From the NCBI GenBank assembly GCA_003252535.1, contig QKDN01000054.1, positions 1 through 64,000 on the forward strand: a stretch of DNA of 64,000 bases, given 5' to 3'. The notes under the pieces were generated by a model that was not told the origin of the DNA, made no database searches, and saw only the letters and a list, made by a program, of their open reading frames with translations. Positions within the stretch are counted from its first letter, which is position 1, and each line of letters begins with the position of its first letter. Below, piece by piece: positions 35,798 through 46,167 of this stretch. This DNA is from Campylobacterota bacterium (lineage in GTDB: Bacteria; Campylobacterota; Campylobacteria; Campylobacterales; Sulfurovaceae). A program made the translations under genes and the position numbers.

Positions 35798-35939
35798 ACC
35801 CAAAACCCCTGGTATACGGCTTTCTTTGTATGCCTGATAAAACCGCAGAATTCTCTATGCGCCAATCTCCAAAAATATTTTGCAAAGTGTAAATCTTTGT
35901 GCTAGTATAGAGTGAAAGAAATGAGATAAGGGGGCGATG

Positions 35940-36527
35940 ATGAAAAAATTGATCCTGTTATTGCTGATTCTGTCAGGCATAACGCTCCTTGCCGATGAGA
36001 AAGAGGCAGAAGAGACAGAAAGCTACTATACAAGAATCCTCACGATATTCGATGCGACACAATCGCGTGAGGTGATAGAAAAAGAGATGGAAAATGAGAC
36101 CGACTGGATCAGGAAGAGCAGGCTGATCCAGGCATTTGCGGCTACAGGTATCGATGATGACTATGTGATCGGGAAGCTTGAGGAGATGCTATTTCACACG
36201 ATCCCAAGCTCCGGCGTATTCTGTACTTCTGAAAAAGAGATGCTGTCACGGCAGATAGTCCAGGTACTGGTCAAATCTGCCAGGGACGACGTGTACCTGA
36301 AGATGGTAGAGATAGCCTCTGATGATCAATTTGATTTTTATACGCGTTCTGCTGCACTCGACGGGCTTTGTCACGGACTTCTGAAACATACTGAGATCGA
36401 TAAAAGAGATCTGAAAGATCACTTGCAGAAGCTATCGGAAGATTTACTCTCTTCCCGTCAATTGGAACAGGTGGATAAAGGGATACTGGAGATACAGACG
36501 AGGAGAATACTCAGCAGGCTGGAATAA
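35940..36527 (+). CDS. Exported helical protein of unknown function
   Basis: A signal peptide (MKKLILLLLILSGITLLA) is followed by about 175 residues that are strongly helical and charged. Repeated helix pairs (for example DDVYLKMVEIASDDQFDFYTRSAALDGLCHGL) recall HEAT-like repeats. Two ATG codons (35937, 35940) follow AAGGGGG; the second has better spacing. Two Cys may pair in the periplasm. It stands alone between the permease gene and the convergent nusA. I do not recognise a family. Confidence 0.65.
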   Translation: MKKLILLLLILSGITLLADEKEAEETESYYTRILTIFDATQSREVIEKEMENETDWIRKSRLIQAFAATGIDDDYVIGKLEEMLFHTIPSSGVFCTSEKEMLSRQIVQVLVKSARDDVYLKMVEIASDDQFDFYTRSAALDGLCHGLLKHTEIDKRDLKDHLQKLSEDLLSSRQLEQVDKGILEIQTRRILSRLE

Positions 36528-36533
36528 GAAAAC

Positions 36534-36552
36534 TGCCGGACGGGAACCGGCA
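36534..36552. terminator. Hairpin between convergent genes
   Basis: TGCCGG and CCGGCA form a 6-bp stem with a 7-base loop between the exported helical protein gene and nusA; it could serve both strands. Confidence 0.45.
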
Positions 36553-36561
36553 TACAGGGAT

Positions 36562-37689
36562 TTATTTGAAAAGGTCCGCAAGGGCGCTGATATCGGTGGT
36601 CTTCTCCTGCTCATGGTGCTCTGAAGAGCTGTCGGCAGGAGCCTGGGTCACACCGGCGACTTCATTGAGCTCGATAGTGTAGCCTGTGAGCATCGATGCG
36701 AGGCGGATATTGATACCGCTTTTGCCGATCGCTTTTGCTTTCTGGTCGCCTGTGATAGAGACGGTCGCTTTTTTATCCTCTATCTTGATGTTCTGGGTGA
36801 TCGCCGGGCTCAGCGCCCTGGTGATGAATATTTCAGGGATAGGGGAGTATTCGATACAGTCGATGTTCTCGCCGCTCAGCTCATGGCTGACAGCATTGAT
36901 ACGGACACCTTTGACACCTACGGCTGCACCGATAGGGTCGATATTGTGTTCGTCGGTCTTGAGGGCTATCTTGGCTCTCTCGCCGGGAATTCTCGCAGAT
37001 GAAACGATCTCTACAAGTTCATCAGCGATCTCGGGGACTTCACGTGCCATAAGGGCTTCGAGGAATTTCGGAGCGGTTCTCGTGAGCTCGAGGAACATAC
37101 CGAGATCAGGGTCGATACTGACATATCTGAGGAGCGCTTTGATAGTGTCACCCCTTTTGAACTTCTCCCCTTTGATACGGTTGCGCTGGCTGAGTACCCC
37201 TTTGAGCTCGCCGATCTCCACATAGGTGTTGCCCTTGTCGTCGATACGGTTGACCGTACCGATCATCACCGTACCGATGAGCGCTTTGTACTTCTCGAAA
37301 AGGTCCTGCTCGATCTTGCGCTGGACATGGTATTCGAGTTCGCGGAAAAGGTTCGCTGCCGCGGTCCTGCCGTAATCCTCGAGGACGAACTCGCTGCGCA
37401 GTTCGTCGCCAAGCTCGATCTCTTCGTCATATTCTCTGGCTTCGCTCAGAGAGATGAAGCTCTCCTTCTGTGCTTCCAGCCTCTCGTCGTCGTCCGCAAC
37501 GACGGTGATCACCTTTGTCACATTGTAGCTTTTTGTATCCATATCGATATTTACTTCAAAGGTGTTCTGTGCGTTGGTGAGTTTTTTTGCAGTATTGATA
37601 AGAGCCTCTGTGAACGCTTCGATAGTTTTCTCTTTACTGATGTTCTTTTCATGAGCGATGGCTTCAATAATATCCAGTATTTTTTCCAA
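36562..37689 (-). CDS. nusA: Transcription termination/antitermination factor NusA
   Basis: NusA binds RNA polymerase and controls pausing, termination and antitermination. The 375-residue protein shows the N-terminal domain (EKILDIIEAIAHEKNISKEK), an S1 domain (about 130-195, IGTVNRIDDKGNTYVEIGELKGVL) and two KH domains (DPIGAAVGVKGVRINAVSHEL; GKSGINIRLASMLTGY). It lacks the acidic repeats of E. coli NusA, as usual for the phylum. The start is set at TTG 37689, 8 bases after AGGA, because the family N terminus begins there; the frame is open for 21 more codons upstream. A minus-strand TATACT box (37706-37711) lies just before it. Confidence 0.93.
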   Translation of the reverse strand: MEKILDIIEAIAHEKNISKEKTIEAFTEALINTAKKLTNAQNTFEVNIDMDTKSYNVTKVITVVADDDERLEAQKESFISLSEAREYDEEIELGDELRSEFVLEDYGRTAAANLFRELEYHVQRKIEQDLFEKYKALIGTVMIGTVNRIDDKGNTYVEIGELKGVLSQRNRIKGEKFKRGDTIKALLRYVSIDPDLGMFLELTRTAPKFLEALMAREVPEIADELVEIVSSARIPGERAKIALKTDEHNIDPIGAAVGVKGVRINAVSHELSGENIDCIEYSPIPEIFITRALSPAITQNIKIEDKKATVSITGDQKAKAIGKSGINIRLASMLTGYTIELNEVAGVTQAPADSSSEHHEQEKTTDISALADLFK

Positions 37690-37802
37690 AGTTCTGTCCT
37701 TATGTAGTATAATATCAAAATGCGACCTCGCAATCGCTACGGGAGCTGGCATAACAGTGTTGACGGCAAGCAGGGATTATTTGGCGTTTTTTGAAGATGG
37801 TT

Positions 37803-37842
37803 ATTATAGCTAATCGAAGCTTTATTCAAAATAAAGTATAAT
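37803..37842. promoter_or_regulatory. Divergent TATAAT boxes between nusA and the HP0268-like gene
   Basis: On the plus strand TATAAT sits at 37837-37842, 75 bases before the HP0268-like start. On the minus strand TATAAT reads from 37808 to 37803 towards nusA. The two are back to back. Confidence 0.5.
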
Positions 37843-37917
37843 CTAACAAAATTGTCGGACAAGTAGTATTAGAGACAGACTGTAATATATTGAAAAGTTT
37901 GATAAAGGATATAGAAT

Positions 37918-38157
37918 ATGAAACTAAAGCTTGCTAGAACATCCCTCAGAGGGAAACCAAGAATTGTCGAGATCAAAAAGCTCGAGGAGGAGTTGGATAA
38001 AAAATCAATCTTCTACTTCGATAAAGAGAATACCCACAAAGAGATGATCGCCCTCATCGAATACTTCGAAGAGAGAGATTACAGTGTCTATATGCGTGAG
38101 GTCAAATACGGGCTTGACGAGAACGAGTACATCTACGAAGTGCATATCGTCAGCTAG
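37918..38157 (+). CDS. HP0268-family small protein (putative nuclease)
   Basis: The 79-residue protein (MKLKLARTSLRGKPRIVEIK, then a second part with SVYMREVKYGLDENEYIYEVHIV) fits the HP0268 family, which is known mainly from Campylobacterota; the Helicobacter member has been described as a small nicking nuclease/ribonuclease with a fold like Smr domains. In Helicobacter pylori HP0268 lies directly before miaB and a DUF374 gene, the same order as here. An AAGGA site precedes the ATG. The nuclease activity is known only from the Helicobacter protein and is inferred here. Confidence 0.75.
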   Translation: MKLKLARTSLRGKPRIVEIKKLEEELDKKSIFYFDKENTHKEMIALIEYFEERDYSVYMREVKYGLDENEYIYEVHIVS

Positions 38158-38184
38158 GCAAATCGGCAGCAGGTGAAGGCGGGT

Positions 38185-39480
38185 ATGAAAAAGCTCTTTA
38201 TAGAAACGCTCGGGTGTGCCATGAACACCCGCGACAGTGAGCATATGATAGCCGAGCTCAACCGCAAAGAGCCTTATGAACTCACCTCGGACGTGGCTGA
38301 AGCCGATCTGATCCTGATCAACACCTGTTCGGTACGGGAAAAACCGGTCGCCAAGCTCTTTAGTGAGATCGGAGTATTCAGGAAGCGTAAAAAAGATGGG
38401 GCCAAGATAGGTGTATGCGGCTGTACCGCAAGTCATCTCGGTAAAGAGATCATCAAAAGGGCTCCCGAAGTCGATTTCGTCCTCGGTGCCCGGAACGTTT
38501 CGAAGATCAACGAGGTGGTAGAGAAAAAGCACGCCGTCGAGGTCTCCATCGAGAATGACGAGAGCTCGTACGAGTTCGATACCTATCGGACGAACCCGTT
38601 CCGGGCGATGGTCAACATTTCGATAGGCTGCGACAAGCAGTGCAGCTTCTGTATCGTACCCGCCACGAGGGGTGAGGAGATTTCGATCCCTGCTTCACTC
38701 ATCATCAGGGAGATAGAGAAGGCTGTGGCCACAGGCGCCAAAGAGGTGATGCTTCTCGGACAGAATGTCAACAACTACGGCAGAAGATTCAGCGGCGAAG
38801 AGGAGAAGTGCGATTTCACCGGGCTTCTTCGACGCATCAGCGCTGTCGAAGGGCTCGAACGTATCCGCTTTGCCTCCCCGCACCCGCTTCATATGGATGA
38901 CGAGTTCCTCGAAGAGTTCGCTGCCAACCCAAAGATATGCAAGCAGATCCATGTACCGCTCCAGAGCGGTTCGACATCACTGCTGAAGTCGATGAAGCGG
39001 GGGTATACCAAAGAGTGGTTCCTCAACCGCTGCGAGAAGATCCGTACCCTCGTCCCCGAAGCGACCATCTCGACCGATATCATCGTCGGGTTCCCCGGTG
39101 AGAGCGACGAGGATTTCGAGGATACGATGGACGTTCTTGAGCAGGTGCGGTTCGAACAGATGTTTTCGTTCATCTACTCTCCAAGGCCACACACCGCAGC
39201 CGCAGAGTATGAGGACCAGATACCCAAAGAGATCGCTTCGGCCCGACTCGAGAGACTCCAGAAACGCCAGACCGAGATACTCGATGAGGTTATGGAGTCG
39301 CAGCTCGGACGTGTCCACATGGTCTATTTTGACGAGCTCAAGCCAGAGGGGAAGGTCGCAGGACGCAGCGATGACGGCAAGCTCGTCTATGCGATGGGGA
39401 GCGAAGAGCTCCTGGGCCAGGTCCTCCCGGTCGAGATCACCAAAGTATCAAGAAGCCTGCTAGAGGGCAGGGTGGTGTGA
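38185..39480 (+). CDS. miaB: tRNA-2-methylthio-N6-isopentenyladenosine synthase MiaB
   Basis: A radical-SAM methylthiotransferase that adds a methylthio group to i6A37 of tRNAs reading UNN codons. The N-terminal UPF0004 domain has cluster cysteines in [14 protein letters not shown] and VCGCTAS; the radical SAM motif is Cys149-x3-Cys153-x2-Cys156 (GCDKQCSFC); a C-terminal TRAM domain follows. The ATG at 38185 is preferred to GTG 38173 because the family starts at [10 protein letters not shown] and AAGG lies at good spacing. The product has 431 residues. It overlaps the next gene (GTGA). Confidence 0.95.
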   Translation: MKKLFIETLGCAMNTRDSEHMIAELNRKEPYELTSDVAEADLILINTCSVREKPVAKLFSEIGVFRKRKKDGAKIGVCGCTASHLGKEIIKRAPEVDFVLGARNVSKINEVVEKKHAVEVSIENDESSYEFDTYRTNPFRAMVNISIGCDKQCSFCIVPATRGEEISIPASLIIREIEKAVATGAKEVMLLGQNVNNYGRRFSGEEEKCDFTGLLRRISAVEGLERIRFASPHPLHMDDEFLEEFAANPKICKQIHVPLQSGSTSLLKSMKRGYTKEWFLNRCEKIRTLVPEATISTDIIVGFPGESDEDFEDTMDVLEQVRFEQMFSFIYSPRPHTAAAEYEDQIPKEIASARLERLQKRQTEILDEVMESQLGRVHMVYFDELKPEGKVAGRSDDGKLVYAMGSEELLGQVLPVEITKVSRSLLEGRVV

Positions 39481-40115
39481 AAAAGAACAGACCGTTCAAG
39501 ACTTTTACCCGCAAGATCGGTGCTGTTCTGGTGCCGGCGATCCTTTATCTGCTGATGCGCCTTATCTGGCTGAGCTCACGCAAACGTTTCCACTATATCA
39601 CACCCATCACACAGGAACAGTATGTGTGTGTCTGCTGGCACAGCGAGCTTTTCATGACTCCCCTTGCCTACCGCAGGATACATCCGAAGCATACCGTCAA
39701 TGCCATTATCTCCCAGCACTTCGATGGTGAACTGATAGCCGGAACCCTCGGGTATATGGGTGTCAAATCGATGCGGGGATCGAGCAGCAAGGGTGCGGCA
39801 AGGGTACTCCTCCAGGCGCTCAAGGCTATGGAGGCAGGCGAAGAGGTGATGATCTCACCCGACGGTCCGAGGGGGCCGAGATACCATATGAGCGAAGGGG
39901 CGATAGCACTGGCACAGAAGCTGCATCTCCCTATATTCATCATCAACTATACCGCCTCGCGCTGCTGGCAGCTGCGTAGCTGGGACAGGTTCGTGATCCC
40001 CAAGCCCTTCTCAACGATCGACTTCTATATCCAGGGTGTCTCGGTCGGGGGGATGGAGAGCGAAGAAGCGAAAAGCTTCCTCCGAGAGAAGATGCTCGAA
40101 CATGCCTTTGCATGA
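39477..40115 (+). CDS. DUF374 lysophospholipid acyltransferase-like protein
   Basis: The 212-residue protein has one N-terminal hydrophobic helix (about 14-30) and an acyltransferase-like core with CWHSELF (in place of the HxxxxD motif), [11 protein letters not shown] and [11 protein letters not shown], typical of the DUF374/LpxL-like family. It probably acylates lipid A or a phospholipid at the inner membrane, but the substrate is not known. It starts with GTG inside the miaB stop (GTGA). The order HP0268-like, miaB, DUF374 is shared with Helicobacter. Confidence 0.8.
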   Translation: MKKNRPFKTFTRKIGAVLVPAILYLLMRLIWLSSRKRFHYITPITQEQYVCVCWHSELFMTPLAYRRIHPKHTVNAIISQHFDGELIAGTLGYMGVKSMRGSSSKGAARVLLQALKAMEAGEEVMISPDGPRGPRYHMSEGAIALAQKLHLPIFIINYTASRCWQLRSWDRFVIPKPFSTIDFYIQGVSVGGMESEEAKSFLREKMLEHAFA

Positions 40116-40971
40116 GAAAGAGGAGCTTTCCCGCCTCGTAGGATCGTTCCTGGAATACCTGCGAAACGTACGCAACTACTCCAAAACCACGGTAGAGGCC
40201 TACCGTATCGCACTCTCCCAGATGCTGGACCATGCTCTGGTTTCACATGGGGATGAGGGGTGGCGTATCGATCTGGCCCCGTACCGTATCACAATAGCAA
40301 AACTCAGTAAAAAAAGCATCGCACTCAAGCTCAGCGCTATCCACTCCTTTACCCGCTTCCTCCGTGAACAGCTGGAGGTTGAGGTGAAACTGCTTTACGA
40401 TCAGAGCATCAAAGTCCCCAAAACCCTTCCGAAACCGATAGACCAGAGCTATATCACCGAAGTACTGGAGCATGCTGAGCTTCCCGTCAAGCTTGCTGTA
40501 ACGATGCTCTATGGGCTGGGGCTGAGGATCAGTGAATTGGGCACTGTAGAACTGGCGAATATAGAGAGCGGATGGATCAGGGTCAGGGGCAAGGGGAACA
40601 AAGAACGGCAGCTCCCCCTCATCCCGTCCCTGGAGAAGGAGATCAAAATCTATCTCGATCGCTACAGGCCGGTACGTTATCTCTTCGAAAAGGATGGCGA
40701 ACCGCTGAAGAGCTCGCAGCTGCGATATATCGTCTCCAAAGCTTTTGCAGGCCGCGGGATCAAAGCGACGCCTCACCAGCTGAGGCATGCCTTCGCCAGC
40801 CATCTGCTCCGCGAGGGGGCGAGGATCAGTGACATCAGCGAACTGCTCGGACACAAAAGCATGGCGAGCACACAGATATATACAAAGCTAGAAGAGAGGA
40901 AAAAACTGGAAAGTTATCTGGCCGCTCATCCCCTGGCACAGGGAAAGCCGGATGATGGGGAAGGTGTCTAG
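40102..40971 (+). CDS. Xer-family tyrosine recombinase
   Basis: The 289-residue protein has an N-terminal SAM-like core-binding domain (FLEYLRNVRNYSKTTVEAY) and a complete catalytic set: Arg142 (GLRISELG), Lys164 (GKGNKER), His225-x2-Arg228 (HQLRH), His251 (LGHKS) and Tyr260. Many Campylobacterota use one recombinase (XerH) at a single-gene dif site, but the length here is closer to XerC/XerD, so the exact subtype is open. The ATG at 40102 overlaps the previous gene by 14 bases. No dif site was found in the window. It converges on the SurA-like gene with overlapping stops. Confidence 0.88.
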   Translation: MPLHEKEELSRLVGSFLEYLRNVRNYSKTTVEAYRIALSQMLDHALVSHGDEGWRIDLAPYRITIAKLSKKSIALKLSAIHSFTRFLREQLEVEVKLLYDQSIKVPKTLPKPIDQSYITEVLEHAELPVKLAVTMLYGLGLRISELGTVELANIESGWIRVRGKGNKERQLPLIPSLEKEIKIYLDRYRPVRYLFEKDGEPLKSSQLRYIVSKAFAGRGIKATPHQLRHAFASHLLREGARISDISELLGHKSMASTQIYTKLEERKKLESYLAAHPLAQGKPDDGEGV

Positions 40972-41786
40972 TCTCTGATGACCACGATGGAAGCGCTGCT
41001 TTTCATTTTCTTAAAGTAGTCATCGACCGCTTTGCTCTTTTGTTCGATCTTCCATTCCTGTGCTACAAGATTGCGCACTTCGTTGTAAGGGCGCGATGTC
41101 ATGCCTCCCTGTGCGAGCATCTTGTAGGCGACGAATCCGCTGCCGTCATTGAGATGCGCGGTGAATGCCCCTTTGTGTGTCCCCAGGAGCATATCTCTGA
41201 GCGACGAAGAAATCTTCGATCCTGTGAGAGTGATCTTCCTGCTCTGGATACCGCTGCTTTTTTTCGGATCAAGAAGGAAGTCTTTCATAGTCGCTTCGTT
41301 GGAAGAGCGGTACTCGATGACGCTGAAAGTAGAAGGGACCTTGTACTTCGATGGGGATTTGTCATAGAATCTTTTGAGCTCTGTATCGCTTGGATCGGGG
41401 ATGAGCCTGGAGATGTTCTGGGCATAGAATCTCTGCTTTTTGATGCTTAACGCCATCTGCTCACGGAACTTTTTCCAGCTGATCTTCTGCTGCTTGAGGA
41501 GGCTCTGGAGCTTTTCGATACTGAAGTTGTTTTGCTTGGTGATGAGGGCGATCCTCTCATCTATCTCGCTGTCACTGACAATGATGTTTTTCATGGCTGC
41601 TTTCTGGAGGCGGTTTTCGATAAGCATATCTTTGGCCTTCTCACGGCTCACACGCAGCTGCTGCTGTACGGCGCGGATCTCGGCCAGGGTTACAGGTTCG
41701 CCTTCGACGACCATGGCGATACCGTTGACCATCGCTGCCTGCGAAAATGTCAGGAGTGCAAAAGCTAGAACAACAATCTTCTTCAT
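40968..41786 (-). CDS. SurA-like periplasmic chaperone / peptidyl-prolyl isomerase
   Basis: The 272-residue protein has a signal peptide (MKKIVVLAFALLTFSQA/AM) and a SurA-N-type helical domain (MVNGIAMVVEGEPVTLAEI, then KAKDMLIENRLQ and the RFYAQNISRLI helix). A diverged parvulin-like middle part follows and a C-terminal helix returning to the chaperone fold. It should help outer-membrane proteins such as the porin cross the periplasm. Prolyl isomerase activity is uncertain because the parvulin motif is weak. Confidence 0.8.
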   Translation of the reverse strand: MKKIVVLAFALLTFSQAAMVNGIAMVVEGEPVTLAEIRAVQQQLRVSREKAKDMLIENRLQKAAMKNIIVSDSEIDERIALITKQNNFSIEKLQSLLKQQKISWKKFREQMALSIKKQRFYAQNISRLIPDPSDTELKRFYDKSPSKYKVPSTFSVIEYRSSNEATMKDFLLDPKKSSGIQSRKITLTGSKISSSLRDMLLGTHKGAFTAHLNDGSGFVAYKMLAQGGMTSRPYNEVRNLVAQEWKIEQKSKAVDDYFKKMKSSASIVVIRD

Positions 41787-41911
41787 ATATCAGTCCTAAT
41801 ATGGTTGGTTTTGGATCGGGAAAGAATATCTCAAATTTGTAAACAAAGTATCAACAATTCTCTAAACTGAATCCATTTTGAAATAATTATATCATACAAT
41901 AGGTGATAACA

Positions 41912-41941
41912 TTGCGTTATTTATACCGAATGGAGTATAAT
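41912..41941 (+). promoter_or_regulatory. Promoter of the glycosylation locus left end
   Basis: TTGCGT (41912-41917) and TATAAT (41936-41941) with an 18-base spacer lie 29 bases before the dehydrogenase start. This is the best-formed promoter in front of the pgl genes. Confidence 0.6.
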
Positions 41942-41969
41942 CACGAAATTACTTTTTTAAGAAGGGCAC

Positions 41970-43223
41970 ATGAATAACGACAAAATCGCCGTGATCGGTC
42001 TGGGGTATGTTGGACTTCCTCTTGCACATGCATTTACAAGCAAATACGAGGTGATCGGGTACGATATCGCCGCATGGCGTATCAAAGAGCTCAGCGAGAG
42101 ACACGACCGCACCCTCGAACTCTCGGGCGAACAGCTCGAAGAGGCCTTTGGCAACGGGTTCACGGTGACCGACAAGCTCGAGGATATCGCACAGTGCAAT
42201 ATCTATATCGTGACGGTACCCACCCCTATCGACAAACACACCAAGCCCGACTTCAGCCCGCTCATCGGGGCGAGCAAAGCGGTGTCAAAGGTGCTCAAAG
42301 AGGGCGATATCGTCATCTACGAATCGACCGTATATCCCGGCGCTACAGAAGAGGTGTGCGTACCGCTCCTCGAAGAGGGATCGGGACTCGTCTTCAACAA
42401 GGACTTCTACTGCGGCTACTCCCCCGAGCGTATCAACCCGGGTGACAAGGAGCACACTGTCACGAAGATTCTCAAGGTCACTTCGGGGAGTACCCCTGAG
42501 ATCGGCGAGAGGGTCAATGCCCTCTATGCGAGCATCATCACCGCAGGTACCTACCTCGCACCGACCATGAAAGTGGCCGAAGCGGCGAAGGTGATCGAGA
42601 ACTCCCAGCGTGATATCAACATCGCGTTCGTCAACGAACTCGCCGTCATCTTCGGCAAGCTCGGTATCGATACCAACGAAGTGCTGAAAGCTGCGGGGAC
42701 GAAGTGGAACTTCCTCCCCTTCAGACCGGGTCTGGTGGGCGGCCACTGCATCGGCGTCGATCCATACTACCTCGCATACAAGGCACAGGAGGTGGGCTAC
42801 AACCCGGAGATCATCCTCTCAGGGCGCAGAGTCAACGATAATATGGGTATCTATGTCGCCAACCAGGTGATCAAGCTGATGATCCACAAAGGACACAATG
42901 TAGAGAAGTCCAAAGTACTCGTCCTCGGACTCACTTTCAAAGAGGAGTGCCCCGATATCCGCAACTCCAAGGTGATCGATGTGATCCATGAGCTCTCCGA
43001 GTTCGGCTGTGCAGTGAGTGTAGCAGACTACTGGGCGGACGCACAGGAGGTCAAACATGAGTACGGGCTCGACCTAGTCGATGATGCGACACTCGATATG
43101 TCAAGCTTCGAAGCGGTCGTCGTCGCCGTAGGGCACAAGAAGTACAAAGAGCTCAGCTTCGCTCCGCATCAGGTGGTCTACGATGTCAAATCGGTACTCA
43201 AAGAGGCCGATGGCAGATTGTAG
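41970..43223 (+). CDS. UDP-N-acetylhexosamine 6-dehydrogenase (TviB/WbpO family)
   Basis: This NAD-dependent enzyme oxidises C6 of UDP-GlcNAc or UDP-GalNAc to the uronic acid. The 417-residue protein shows the Rossmann start [52 protein letters not shown], and catalytic Cys in [14 protein letters not shown]. Spacing and motifs match TviB and WbpO closely, more than UDP-ManNAc dehydrogenase WecC. Together with the AsnB-type gene downstream it suggests an amidated uronic acid in the glycan. A GAAGG site precedes the ATG. Confidence 0.88.
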   Translation: MNNDKIAVIGLGYVGLPLAHAFTSKYEVIGYDIAAWRIKELSERHDRTLELSGEQLEEAFGNGFTVTDKLEDIAQCNIYIVTVPTPIDKHTKPDFSPLIGASKAVSKVLKEGDIVIYESTVYPGATEEVCVPLLEEGSGLVFNKDFYCGYSPERINPGDKEHTVTKILKVTSGSTPEIGERVNALYASIITAGTYLAPTMKVAEAAKVIENSQRDINIAFVNELAVIFGKLGIDTNEVLKAAGTKWNFLPFRPGLVGGHCIGVDPYYLAYKAQEVGYNPEIILSGRRVNDNMGIYVANQVIKLMIHKGHNVEKSKVLVLGLTFKEECPDIRNSKVIDVIHELSEFGCAVSVADYWADAQEVKHEYGLDLVDDATLDMSSFEAVVVAVGHKKYKELSFAPHQVVYDVKSVLKEADGRL

Positions 43224-43330
43224 ACCGACACGGTACATTTGCCTCCGGCTGCCGGGATAGCAGCGCCGATTCAGAAGAAAGCGGCAGAAAACGGGTACAA
43301 TTAGCTAACCTAAACAAGCAAGGAGCAAGA

Positions 43331-44476
43331 GTGGGACTGAAGGTACTGCTGGTATTTGGGACGAGACCCGAGGCGATCAAGATGGCGCCCCTGGTCAAAA
43401 GACTGGAACTCGAAGAGTCGATCGACTCGAGGGTCTGCGTCACCGCGCAGCATCGGCAGATGCTCGACCAGGTGCTCGATATCTTCGAGATCACGCCCCA
43501 TTACGATCTCGATATCATGAAGCCCGGACAGGATCTCTACGATGTCACGACCAATGTCATGCAGGGACTTCGTGAAGTGCTGGTCGATTTCACCCCCGAT
43601 CTCGTCCTCGTCCACGGCGATACCACTACCACCTTCGCTGCTTCGCTGGCAGCTTTCTACCAGAAGATCAGGATCGGGCATGTCGAAGCGGGACTGCGCA
43701 CCCGTAACCTCTACAGCCCATGGCCCGAAGAGGCCAACCGACAGCTCACCGGAGTCCTCTGCGACTATCACTTCGCACCCACCCGGATGAGCCGGGATAA
43801 CCTCCTCGAAGAGCACAAGAATCCGCAGAATATCATCGTCACCGGCAATACCGTCATCGATGCGCTTTTTCTCGCTCTCGAGAAGATCGAAAATGATAAT
43901 GAATTAAAAGAAAAGATCATCTCGGCGATCTCGCAGCACTATGCTATCGATGAATCGAGGAGATTCATCCTCGTCACCGGGCACCGCAGGGAGAACTTCG
44001 GTGAAGGGTTCATCCATATCTGCGAAGCGCTCAAAGAGATAGCCATGAGCAATCCGGGAATTGATATCGTCTATCCCGTCCACCTCAATCCCAATGTCCA
44101 GAAACCTGTCAATGAACTCCTCGGCGATACCCCGAACATCTACCTGATAGAGCCGCAGCAGTACGAGAACTTTATCTACATGATGGAAAAAGCCCATTTT
44201 ATCATCACCGACAGCGGCGGTGTGCAGGAGGAGGCGCCGAGCCTGGGCAAACCTGTCCTGGTGATGCGCGACACTACCGAACGCCCCGAAGCGGTCGAAG
44301 CAGGCACCGTCAAGCTCGTCGGCACCGATCGCGAGCTCATCATCCGTGAAGCCCAGAGACTCCTCGACGATGAGGCAGAATACGAGCGGATGAGCCAGGC
44401 GCACAACCCCTACGGCGACGGGAAGGCGTGTGAGAGGATAGTGGAATTCATCAAAGGTGAACATCAAAGGATATGA
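43331..44476 (+). CDS. wecB: UDP-N-acetylglucosamine 2-epimerase (non-hydrolysing)
   Basis: It interconverts UDP-GlcNAc and UDP-ManNAc. The 381-residue protein has [17 protein letters not shown] at the N terminus, [26 protein letters not shown], the substrate segment TGHRRENFG and [20 protein letters not shown]. The start is GTG 43331 with AAGGAG five bases before. A TACAAT box at 43296-43301 may give it its own promoter. Its stop overlaps the pglK ATG (ATGA). Confidence 0.93.
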   Translation: MGLKVLLVFGTRPEAIKMAPLVKRLELEESIDSRVCVTAQHRQMLDQVLDIFEITPHYDLDIMKPGQDLYDVTTNVMQGLREVLVDFTPDLVLVHGDTTTTFAASLAAFYQKIRIGHVEAGLRTRNLYSPWPEEANRQLTGVLCDYHFAPTRMSRDNLLEEHKNPQNIIVTGNTVIDALFLALEKIENDNELKEKIISAISQHYAIDESRRFILVTGHRRENFGEGFIHICEALKEIAMSNPGIDIVYPVHLNPNVQKPVNELLGDTPNIYLIEPQQYENFIYMMEKAHFIITDSGGVQEEAPSLGKPVLVMRDTTERPEAVEAGTVKLVGTDRELIIREAQRLLDDEAEYERMSQAHNPYGDGKACERIVEFIKGEHQRI

Positions 44477-46167
44477 TAAAAAAACTTGGGAGTCTTTTTA
44501 CAAGGCGGGATAAACAGGTACTGCTGGGTCTGTTCTTCTTTTCGATCTTTATCTCCCTGCTTGAGATGATCGGTGTATCGATCATCATGCCGTTTATCTC
44601 CGTTGCTTCTGATTTCTCCCTGATCGACAACAATGAGTATTTCCGATCTTTGTATCAGTATTTTTCTTTTGCATCACCGATAGATTTCGTAGTGGCATTC
44701 GGGTTCTTTCTGATATTTTTCTATCTTTTCAGAAGCGGTGTGAACCTTTTTTATTTTTATCTGCTGTCACGATTTTCAAGAGGGAGATATCACCTCCTCG
44801 CGTACAGGCTTTTCGAGAACTACCTTGGGATGAGCTATCGGAACTTTATCGAGAAGAACAGTAGTGAACTGAACAAGACGATCGTGCAGGAGGCACATAA
44901 TCTGACTCTGCTCCTATCATCGTTCCTGTTTATGATAAGCGAGGTTTTCGTGGTGATCCTGATCTACTCGATGATGCTCTATATCAACTGGAAGATCACC
45001 ATTCTACTGAGTCTTATATTGGGCGTGAATGCTGTTTTTATAGTCAAGTTTATCACTCCGAAGATCAAGCGGGCAGGGGATAAACGGGAGAGATTCCAGA
45101 AAGATTTTTTTGAGATCATCAACAGCACACTGGGGAACTTCAAGCTTATCAAGCTCAAATCCGACCAGCAGGAGATCATGGACCGTTTTTCGAACGCCAG
45201 CTACGGGTACGCGAAGAGCAATATTGCCAATGAGACCTTCGGTCAGTTCCCAAGGCTTTTCCTTGAGGCTATAGGTTTTTCCATTATCTCTTTCATCGTG
45301 ATCTATCTGGTTTTGAAGTATCAGAGCGATATCTCCGGGGCATTGGCGCTTATTTCAATGTTTGTCGTAGGGCTTTACCGTCTGATGCCATCTGTCAACC
45401 GTATCCTGACCAGCTACAACCAGATTATGTTCTATAGCGGTGCACTCGATATCGTCCACAATGATCTTATGTATGACAGTGAAATACTCTCACAGGAAAC
45501 TATCGAATTTAACCGTTCTATAGAGCTTCACGATGTCTATTTCGGATACAATGAAGAGAAACTACTCTTTAGCGGGCTTGAACTCAAGATAGAGAAGGGG
45601 CAAAGCATCGCTTTTGTCGGGGAGAGCGGCGGTGGCAAGTCTACGCTGGTCGACCTGATCATGGGGCTCTACCGTCCGGTCGAAGGGGGGATCATGATCG
45701 ACGGCGTCAGGCTCACCGATCATAATATCCGTGCATGGCGGCAGAAGATAGGCTACATTCCACAGAGCATCTATCTCTTTGACGGGACGGTCGCGCAGAA
45801 TGTTGCTTTCGGGAGTGACATCGATGCTGCACGGGTCAAAGAAGTGTTGCGACAGGCAAATATCCTGGAGTTTCTCGAGCGCCATCAGGAAGGGATAGAG
45901 ACCGTGGTAGGAGAAGGGGGGATCAAGCTCAGCGGCGGGCAGAAACAGCGCATAGCGATCGCAAGGGCACTCTATAACGATCCCGAGGTCCTGGTCCTCG
46001 ACGAAGCGACCTCGGCACTCGATACAGAAACAGAAGCGAAGATCATGGACGAGATCTATGAGATTGCCAGAGAGAAGACACTCATCATCATTGCTCATAG
46101 GCTCAGTACGATCGAGAGGTGTGACAGGAAGTATAAGCTGGAGAACGGGAGAATCGATGTCCTATAG
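44473..46167 (+). CDS. pglK: PglK-type lipid-linked oligosaccharide flippase (ABC exporter)
   Basis: A fused half-transporter of 564 residues, the same length as Campylobacter jejuni PglK. Six membrane helices (about 15-310) precede an ATPase domain with GESGGGKST Walker A, LSGGQKQR signature, [11 protein letters not shown] Walker B and AHRLSTI switch. PglK uses ATP to flip the finished undecaprenyl-linked glycan to the periplasm for PglB. Position inside the pgl locus supports this over a generic MsbA-type exporter. The sequence is more AT-rich than the dehydrogenase and epimerase genes before it. It overlaps the next gene. Confidence 0.88.
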   Translation: MIKKLGSLFTRRDKQVLLGLFFFSIFISLLEMIGVSIIMPFISVASDFSLIDNNEYFRSLYQYFSFASPIDFVVAFGFFLIFFYLFRSGVNLFYFYLLSRFSRGRYHLLAYRLFENYLGMSYRNFIEKNSSELNKTIVQEAHNLTLLLSSFLFMISEVFVVILIYSMMLYINWKITILLSLILGVNAVFIVKFITPKIKRAGDKRERFQKDFFEIINSTLGNFKLIKLKSDQQEIMDRFSNASYGYAKSNIANETFGQFPRLFLEAIGFSIISFIVIYLVLKYQSDISGALALISMFVVGLYRLMPSVNRILTSYNQIMFYSGALDIVHNDLMYDSEILSQETIEFNRSIELHDVYFGYNEEKLLFSGLELKIEKGQSIAFVGESGGGKSTLVDLIMGLYRPVEGGIMIDGVRLTDHNIRAWRQKIGYIPQSIYLFDGTVAQNVAFGSDIDAARVKEVLRQANILEFLERHQEGIETVVGEGGIKLSGGQKQRIAIARALYNDPEVLVLDEATSALDTETEAKIMDEIYEIAREKTLIIIAHRLSTIERCDRKYKLENGRIDVL

